A stretch of DNA of 5,380 nt, from the NCBI GenBank assembly GCA_020722245.1, contig DYLE01000168.1, positions 1 through 5,380 of the forward strand, read 5' to 3'. Within the stretch, counting starts at the first letter, position 1. Each line of letters begins with the position of its first letter. The notes beneath the pieces are model-generated. The model made no database searches, was not told where the DNA came from, and was given only the letters and a program-made list of their open reading frames with translations. Positions 1 to 4,239 of the stretch are shown in pieces. This stretch comes from Desulfonema limicola. Its GTDB lineage: Bacteria > Desulfobacterota > Desulfobacteria > Desulfobacterales > Desulfosalsimonadaceae. A program made the position numbers and the translations under genes.

Positions 1-60
1 CAGTAGCATAGATTTTGAATCTTAACTACTGGTCCGAAAAACCCCGTCCATTTTACTTTA

Positions 61-852
61 CTAGATTTTTCTTCCTGGTAGGCTCATGGAGGCGGTGATG
101 CCGCCATCCACGGGAATGACCTGGCCGGTGATGTAGCTGGCTTCGTCGCTTGCCAAAAAGAGTATGGCCCAGGCGACCTCTTCCGGAACGGCGGCGCGTT
201 TTAATTCGCAGTATTTCCCCACGAGATCTTCCTTGCCCATACTCCGGGCCCAATCAAAAAAAGGCTGGGTCATGCCGGTTTCAATAAGCCCCGGGCAGAT
301 GGCGTTGATGCGTACGTTGAAAGCGCCGACCTCGCAGGACGAGGTCCTGGTGAAATTGATCAGGGCCGCCTTGCTGGCGCTGTAAGCATTCCCTCCGGCG
401 CCGGAAAGAAGGCCGGCCACCGACGCGATATTGATGATGACGCCTTTATGGCGGGATTTCATATGGGCGATGATATGCTTAGTGGCGTAAACCGGTCCCA
501 TGACGTTGATATCATAGACCCGGTGCCACTCCTCGGCTGTTTGATCCTCCAGGGCGTCCAGGCCGCCGGAGATACCGGCGTTATTGACCAGGATGTCGAT
601 GTTGGTGAATGTTTCCAGGGCAAGGTGAATCAGCGCCTTGATTTCTTCTTCGGATGAAACATCGGTTTTGCAGATGATGACATCGCCGCCGATTTTCTTG
701 ATTTCTTCCTGAACCTGTTGAAGCCCGGCTTCATTGACATCGGCAAGCACAAGGTTTGCGCCTTCACGGGCGAAGAGAATCGCAGCGGAGCGACCGATTC
801 CGCTGGAAGCTCCGGTGATAATCGCGTTTTTACCCCTTAAACGTTCCGGCAT
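61..852 (-). CDS. SDR-family NAD(P)-dependent oxidoreductase (FabG-like 3-hydroxyacyl dehydrogenase type)
   Basis: A 263-residue cytoplasmic short-chain dehydrogenase/reductase of normal classical-SDR length. In order, the sequence shows the dinucleotide motif TGASSGIG (residues 13-20), an Asp at the end of strand beta-2 (D38, usually a sign of NAD rather than NADP), NNAG (90-93), N116, and the catalytic S144, Y157 and K161. A PG motif and a C-terminal ITGQxxxVDGG follow, both typical of FabG-like enzymes. The ATG at 852 is preferred: an AAGGA ribosome binding site lies 7 bases upstream. The reading frame extends to a TTG at 933, but that TTG is part of a good -35 box. It diverges from the MaoC hydratase gene. 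A role oxidising or reducing a 3-hydroxyacyl-CoA would suit its neighbour, but SDR substrates cannot be assigned from sequence. The family call is very secure; the reaction is not. Confidence 0.95.
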   Translation of the reverse strand: MPERLRGKNAIITGASSGIGRSAAILFAREGANLVLADVNEAGLQQVQEEIKKIGGDVIICKTDVSSEEEIKALIHLALETFTNIDILVNNAGISGGLDALEDQTAEEWHRVYDINVMGPVYATKHIIAHMKSRHKGVIINIASVAGLLSGAGGNAYSASKAALINFTRTSSCEVGAFNVRINAICPGLIETGMTQPFFDWARSMGKEDLVGKYCELKRAAVPEEVAWAILFLASDEASYITGQVIPVDGGITASMSLPGRKI

Positions 853-904
853 GTTTTTATCCTTAACCAAACAGATCGTTTTGGAAAATGATTCATGGCC
901 AAAG

Positions 905-933
905 AAAATAGGCAAATCCTTATGATCTGTCAA
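905..933 (-). promoter_or_regulatory. Sigma-70-like promoter of the SDR gene
   Basis: On the minus strand a perfect TTGACA (933-928) is followed by a 17-base spacer and TATTTT (910-905). Transcription would begin near 898, giving a leader of about 46 bases before the ATG at 852. The -35 box overlaps the only in-frame upstream alternative start (TTG), which argues against the longer protein. Confidence 0.65.
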
Positions 934-954
934 CTCAGAAATGGCCTCACGGTT

Positions 955-984
955 TCGACATCGGCACGGCGGCTTAGGTATAAA
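955..984 (+). promoter_or_regulatory. Possible distal promoter toward the MaoC hydratase gene
   Basis: TCGACA (955-960, one mismatch to the -35 consensus) and TATAAA (979-984) are separated by 18 bases. The pair would give a leader of about 135 bases and would transcribe through the inverted repeat at 1002-1019. It is a weaker candidate than the promoter at 1058-1085, and may be chance. Confidence 0.3.
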
Positions 985-1001
985 AAGCGCACACGCCCGA
1001 T

Positions 1002-1019
1002 CCGTCAGGGGATTGACGG
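1002..1019. promoter_or_regulatory. Operator-like inverted repeat CCGTCA-N6-TGACGG
   Basis: Two perfect 6-base arms flank 6 bases, a layout like the binding site of a dimeric regulator such as a TetR-family protein. The arm with its flank, ATTGACGG (1012-1019), recurs exactly at 1057-1064, where it overlaps the -35 box of the MaoC promoter. One regulator could therefore touch both positions and both divergent genes. No regulator gene is in the window; function is inferred. Confidence 0.4.
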
Positions 1020-1057
1020 GATTTCGCGTCGCCTCAGGTACCGACGGTAAATTGAAA

Positions 1058-1085
1058 TTGACGGCCCTATAGGGATCCGTATAAA
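1058..1085 (+). promoter_or_regulatory. Sigma-70-like promoter of the MaoC hydratase gene, with a palindrome in its spacer
   Basis: TTGACG (1058-1063) and TATAAA (1080-1085) are separated by 16 bases, each one base from consensus. Transcription would start near 1092, about 36 bases before the ATG. The spacer contains the perfect 10-base palindrome CCCTATAGGG (1065-1074), placed where a bound protein would block RNA polymerase. Confidence 0.6.
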
Positions 1086-1127
1086 CATTTAGGGCTTTAT
1101 CGCAAATCTCAACGAGGGGGTTGACCG

Positions 1128-1637
1128 ATGCTACGTTTCAGACAACGGGCCGCTGAGGGCCTTCAGATAGGCGATTTATTCAGAACCTCGCGGACCTTTA
1201 CCGCTGATGACGTTCTTCTTTTCGCTAAGGTATCCCAAGACTATAACCCGGTTCATTTCGATCCCCGTTTTGCCGGTGCGCGGAATTTCCCGGCGCCGAT
1301 CTGCCATGGACTGCTGGCGGCAAGCACGGCCACCGAAATCGGCGGGCAGATCGGATGGCTGGCGACCGCCATGAGCTTCCGGTTTAAAGCGCCCGTGTTT
1401 GTCGGTGAAACCATCACATGCACCTGGGTCATCACAGCCCTGGATCAAAACGGTCGAGCCCAGGCATCGGTTACGATCACCAAAGAAAACGGCGTCACGG
1501 TGATTGAGACGGAGATCAGCGGAATTGTGCCGGGACTTGAAGCGCGTAAGGTCCTGCGTCAAATGCTGGCGGAAGGGGATCCCACCAATAAGTTAACGGA
1601 TGGACAGCAAGAAGAACCCTCAAAGGCCGGAATATAG
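1128..1637 (+). CDS. MaoC/PhaJ-like (R)-specific enoyl-CoA hydratase
   Basis: A 169-residue single hot-dog-fold protein of the MaoC dehydratase family. Members of this family add water to trans-2-enoyl-CoA to give (R)-3-hydroxyacyl-CoA. The hydratase-2 signature is clear: D38-Y-N-P-V-H43, with D38 and H43 as the expected catalytic pair, A49 at the conserved small position, and the ICHGLLAAS segment (58-66) lining the active site. The usual Gly before the catalytic Asp is Gln (Q37). The ATG is supported by a purine-rich GAGGGGG 7 bases upstream. The last 25 or so residues are polar and extend beyond the usual end of the fold, so it is slightly longer than typical PhaJ proteins. It sits alone on its strand, divergent from the SDR gene, with which it could share a substrate. 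Family secure; chain-length preference unknown. Confidence 0.93.
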   Translation: MLRFRQRAAEGLQIGDLFRTSRTFTADDVLLFAKVSQDYNPVHFDPRFAGARNFPAPICHGLLAASTATEIGGQIGWLATAMSFRFKAPVFVGETITCTWVITALDQNGRAQASVTITKENGVTVIETEISGIVPGLEARKVLRQMLAEGDPTNKLTDGQQEEPSKAGI

Positions 1638-1832
1638 CAACCGCTTAGCCAGGACCGGCAATTTTGCGGCGATCCCACGGATTTTTTACCGGTAAGTATT
1701 CGAGAGATGCACAGGAGACTCAGCCAAATAAAACCGGGAGACTCCTAAGTGGGATGGAACATAAACGATATTTTGCAAAAATTGCAAGGCCGTTCATCCC
1801 GATCACCCTATATCTTAAAAGGAGGAGACAGG
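1638..1832 (+). other. Spacer between the hydratase gene and the cupin remnant; no gene seen
   Basis: No credible coding sequence on either strand. A very weak hairpin (ATCC-CAC-GGAT, 1672-1682) runs into six T residues (1682-1687) and might slow transcription after the hydratase gene. Two copies of TTGCAA (1773-1778 and 1782-1787) lie 9 bases apart and could be a regulator site or a relic of the cupin promoter. The stretch ends in a strong Shine-Dalgarno sequence, AAAGGAGG (1818-1825), 7 bases before the cupin ATG. Confidence 0.5.
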
Positions 1833-2149
1833 ATGCAAGCGACAATGGATCTTTTTGAGAATTCAAGCTGGGAGCGTGCATACGGTTATCCTGAGGGTAG
1901 GGTGAAAAAAAATACTGAGGGAGGAAAAAACCGCCAAGGCCAAGACGGTTCTGTTGAAATACCTGAACGGGTTTAAATGGAAGCGGATTCGCATGTGACG
2001 GCGGAACAGCATTCGGTGCTGAAAGGCGCGTATTCCAGAGAAGGGAAAACCTATCCTTCGGGCTCCTATCGGCTTATTGCCGCTCACGAAGATTACACCC
2101 CTTGGCCTTGAAAGACGGCGCGCGGACTGGCGATCTGGGTCCCTATTAA
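1833..2149 (+). pseudogene. Frame-disrupted small cupin-domain protein
   Basis: Three reading segments join into one recognisable small cupin of about 105 residues. The first runs from the ATG at 1833 to the eight-A run at 1905-1912 (it includes DLFENSSWERAYGYPEG). The second, shifted by +1, runs from about 1912 to 1974 (ILREEKTAKAKTVLLKYLNGF). From 1977 the original frame resumes and carries cupin motif 1: G, five residues, D-S-H, three residues, E, six residues, G. The canonical HxH has become DxH, so one metal-binding His is lost. The frame then meets TGA at 2109-2111, while family-like residues (LALKDGA, ending at TAA 2147-2149) continue in a third frame. Without repair the product stops at 1976 after 47 residues. 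The ribosome binding site is intact, so decay looks recent, or these are sequencing errors. The original function is unknown. Confidence 0.8.
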
Positions 2150-2161
2150 CGGCGTCCTGTT

Positions 2162-2199
2162 AAAAAAGTGGGCGCCCCTATCGATGCGCAGGTTTTTTT
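2162..2199. terminator. Possible bidirectional terminator between convergent gene ends
   Basis: Six A residues (2162-2167) and seven T residues (2193-2199) flank a short GCGC/GCGC stem with a 10-base loop, so each strand shows a hairpin followed by a T tract. It lies just past the cupin remnant and at the stop codon of the minus-strand gene. The stem is only four uninterrupted pairs, so this is a weak call based largely on position. Confidence 0.35.
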
Positions 2200-2467
2200 A
2201 TCCTTTACGCATCGTCTCGACAAATTGCTCCACCTCCTTCAGGCTGGTGACGACCCATAGAGGACGCCCTTTAAAAGGCGTAAGATCAACGCAGGCGGTG
2301 GCGCAGCCGGTCACGACAAGAATCCCTTGTGTATTCGGGTTTTCGTAGGAGACAAACGCGATGCGGCCTTCCAGCCGTTTTTTGATGGAGGCCACCGCCT
2401 GCCCCCGGTCATAGCGCGGGTTGCAGCCGCCGCAGTACTTGAGTCCGATCCTAAGTCGGCCCATCAT
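2198..2467 (-). CDS. Small four-cysteine protein coupled to the 4-hydroxybutyryl-CoA dehydratase-like gene
   Basis: An 89-residue soluble protein with no signal peptide or membrane segment. It has exactly four cysteines, in two pairs: KYCGGCNPRYDR (C12, C15) and TGCATACVD (C55, C59). CxxC plus CxxxC suggests binding of an iron-sulfur cluster or zinc, or a thiol redox role. The predicted alternation of short strands and helices (strand, CGGC, helix, strand, strand, C-x3-C, strand, helix) is compatible with a small thioredoxin/ferredoxin-like fold. The KYCGGCNPRYDR type of motif is familiar to me from uncharacterised small proteins of anaerobes, but I know no assigned function. Its start overlaps the dehydratase-like gene by 17 bases (ATGATG within the last codons of that gene), with no strong ribosome binding site of its own, which points to translational coupling. 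It may serve cluster assembly, activation or electron supply for that enzyme; this is inference. Confidence 0.85.
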   Translation of the reverse strand: MMGRLRIGLKYCGGCNPRYDRGQAVASIKKRLEGRIAFVSYENPNTQGILVVTGCATACVDLTPFKGRPLWVVTSLKEVEQFVETMRKG

Positions 2468-3914
2468 CTTTACGAATACCGCATAGCCTTTCGGCCAGTT
2501 TCTTTTTATGTTCCATATTGACCTGCCGGGAGATCATGATCCGCTGGGCCTGGGGAGAGCCGGCGCCGTGCATCGACTCGGTCAGATACCCCACGGCGGC
2601 GCTGCCCATGGTGATATTCTCGATCAGGCGGAGCATCCGCATTCGGTTTTCCGTGGAAACGCCGCTTCTCCCCCGGTAGTATTTTTCGAGCCAGCCGCCG
2701 ACCTCAGCCGACCGGAAATCCGCCTCGGAGGGAAGGGTCCCCATCAGCCCGCCGGCGATGTCCTGTGCCAGCCGGGCGATCTCAAAGGGAAACCGGGTCA
2801 CGTTCTGCTTGCAGACGTTGGCCAGAAGGGTGTTGACATAGTAGGTGCCGCTCGGCTCTTTATGCCCTTCGGCCGCGCAGGCGATGGAACTGCTGAACAG
2901 GGTCTCATTGAGATGGTTCATCTCGATGATCTTGTCCCTGATGTGGGCGGCCTTCTGCACCCCGTTGTACTCGGCGATACACTGGGATGCGCCGATAAGC
3001 ACGTCCCCGACCCCCACCTTGCAGGCGTAGCTCTGGCGGTGGTAGGAGGCGAACTGCTCCACCAGCTGGCCGGAAAAATCCCACTCCTTGTACATGAAGA
3101 CCCGCTCCCAGGGCACAAACACATCATCGAAGATAATCAGCGCCTCATGCCCGCCGTAGCGAAGGTTGCCGCGGTCCATGTTTCCTTTTTCAAGCTTTCG
3201 GGTGTCGCAGGACTGTCTTCCCATGATGTAGGTGATCCCCTCGGTGTCCGCGGGAATCGCAAAGGAGACGGCGAAGTCCTTGTCCGGCTCGCGCATGGTG
3301 AGGGTGGGCATGACGATGATCTCGTGGGAATTGACCGCGCCGGTCTGGTGGTCCTTGGCCCCCCGGACCACGATGCCGTCGTCGCGCTCCTTCACCACAT
3401 GCAGGAACATGTCGGGGTCCTCCTGCTCGTGGGGGGCCTTGCTCCGGTCCCCCTTGGTGTCCGTCATGGCGCCGACGCAGGTCAGATCGTTTTCCTGCAC
3501 GTATTTGAGGTATTTCAAGAACCGTTGATAATACCCGGTGCCGTATTTCCGGTCGATGTCATAGGTGGTCATGGACAGGGCGTTTAGGCTGTCCATTCCC
3601 ACGCAGCGCTGGAAGCAGCAGCCGGTCAGGGATCCGAGCAGACGCCCCATCTTGGTTTTTTTGACCAGGTCCTGGACGCTCTGGTGGATATGGGTAAAGC
3701 GGTTGATTTTTTTGCCGGTAAGATGGGAGGTGGCGGTCATAAGGTCCTCGTACTCCGGCCGGTGGGCGCATTCGTAGGTTACGGCAACGGCGTTCATGGA
3801 GGGCCGAATGATCAGATCATCCACCGGGTTTTCCACCCGCTTGCCGAACATGTACACCTTGAGCTTTAACCTTCTTAAAGAGGCTTCGTACTGTTTCGCA
3901 TCCATCAACGCCAT
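2451..3914 (-). CDS. abfD: 4-hydroxybutyryl-CoA dehydratase / vinylacetyl-CoA delta-isomerase family
   Basis: A 487-residue member of the HpaB-like flavoprotein family, closely resembling the Clostridium aminobutyricum enzyme along its whole length. That enzyme uses FAD and a [4Fe-4S] cluster to dehydrate 4-hydroxybutyryl-CoA to crotonyl-CoA, and isomerises vinylacetyl-CoA. Matching residues are the cluster ligands C100 and C104 (CFQRC), H292 and C298, with Q102, T191 (HQTG), E257, Y296, K299 and the Glu of the C-terminal TESMHGAGSPQAQ segment. H292 and C298 are six residues apart (HRQSYAC), one fewer than I recall for the clostridial protein. The ATG at 3914 is chosen because AGGAG lies 7 bases upstream and the N-terminus then matches the family; the ATG at 3929 would put that AGGAG inside the gene. 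It is transcribed with the four-cysteine gene that follows. Function assignment is strong, though family paralogues with other substrates exist. Confidence 0.9.
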   Translation of the reverse strand: MALMDAKQYEASLRRLKLKVYMFGKRVENPVDDLIIRPSMNAVAVTYECAHRPEYEDLMTATSHLTGKKINRFTHIHQSVQDLVKKTKMGRLLGSLTGCCFQRCVGMDSLNALSMTTYDIDRKYGTGYYQRFLKYLKYVQENDLTCVGAMTDTKGDRSKAPHEQEDPDMFLHVVKERDDGIVVRGAKDHQTGAVNSHEIIVMPTLTMREPDKDFAVSFAIPADTEGITYIMGRQSCDTRKLEKGNMDRGNLRYGGHEALIIFDDVFVPWERVFMYKEWDFSGQLVEQFASYHRQSYACKVGVGDVLIGASQCIAEYNGVQKAAHIRDKIIEMNHLNETLFSSSIACAAEGHKEPSGTYYVNTLLANVCKQNVTRFPFEIARLAQDIAGGLMGTLPSEADFRSAEVGGWLEKYYRGRSGVSTENRMRMLRLIENITMGSAAVGYLTESMHGAGSPQAQRIMISRQVNMEHKKKLAERLCGIRKDDGPT

Positions 3915-4120
3915 GGCGGTTCTCCTCATGTTCAGATGCCGCTGGGCTCAACGCAGGCTGCTGCAACGCCGCGTGCTGCCCTGAGCGCGGTGTTTGTAAA
4001 TCCCAGGTTCTTTGACGGTGGTTCCCTGGAATGGCTTTTTCTGTATAAGCTGATTAACAAAATTTCAGGATAAAGAAAAGATCGCTTTTGGGCGCTGAAG
4101 GAAATCCATGTTGAGCGTTG

Positions 4121-4149
4121 TTGACGAGCTGGGCTTTTTTGTATACATA
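4121..4149 (+). promoter_or_regulatory. Probable promoter of the GMC oxidoreductase gene
   Basis: TTGACG (4121-4126) precedes an AT-rich segment offering either TATACA (4142-4147, 15-base spacer) or TACATA (4144-4149, 17-base spacer) as -10 box. The leader would be about 85 bases. The -10 box is imperfect in both readings. Confidence 0.4.
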
Positions 4150-4161
4150 CTCTATGAGTAT
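4147..4161. promoter_or_regulatory. Operator-like palindrome ATACTC-TAT-GAGTAT
   Basis: Perfect 6-base arms around 3 bases overlap the candidate -10 box and the expected transcription start of the GMC gene. That position fits repression by a dimeric DNA-binding protein. No regulator gene is present in the window. Confidence 0.4.
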
Positions 4162-4169
4162 TAAAGCCG

Positions 4170-4211
4170 GTTTACATCGGAGAGAGGCGACCAGGGGAGC
4201 GAGGTGTAAAC
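4170..4211 (+). repeat. Seven-base inverted repeat in the leader of the GMC gene
   Basis: GTTTACA (4170-4176) and TGTAAAC (4205-4211) are exact complements separated by 28 purine-rich bases. In RNA they could close a loop just before the ribosome binding site (GGAG, 4228-4231). In DNA they could be paired regulator half-sites. The stem is AT-rich and may be chance. Confidence 0.3.
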
Positions 4212-4239
4212 GTCATTTTTCAGGACCGGAGCGTCTTTT

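Larger units (their letters stand above)
3915..4239. other. Divergent control region between the abfD-like gene and the GMC oxidoreductase gene
   Basis: These 325 bases hold no convincing gene. The plus-strand half has a promoter candidate and two inverted repeats (listed separately). On the minus strand I found no promoter with good boxes at proper spacing for the abfD-like gene; TATACA occurs there without an acceptable -35 box. TGTAAA or its complement appears three times (3995-4000, 4171-4176, 4205-4210). Confidence 0.5.

Noticed and set aside
1..60. Possible terminator or gene end downstream of the SDR
   Set aside because: No stable hairpin and no coding sequence could be supported in these 60 bases.
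1176..1562. A 128-codon minus-strand open frame
   Set aside because: It lies antisense to the MaoC hydratase gene and shows no domain.
1671..1687. Terminator after the hydratase gene
   Set aside because: The hairpin has only four firm base pairs before six T residues; too weak to list as a terminator.
1664..1858. A 64-codon plus-strand open frame before the cupin remnant
   Set aside because: No ribosome binding site, basic low-information translation, and it overlaps the cupin start in another frame.
1863..2087. A 74-codon minus-strand open frame across the cupin remnant
   Set aside because: The plus strand holds recognisable cupin sequence here, and the minus-strand translation has no ribosome binding site or domain resemblance.
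2508..3587. A 359-codon plus-strand open frame
   Set aside because: It is wholly antisense to the clearly recognised AbfD-like gene. Its translation is Gly/His/Val-rich with no family resemblance, as expected for a shadow of a GC-rich gene.
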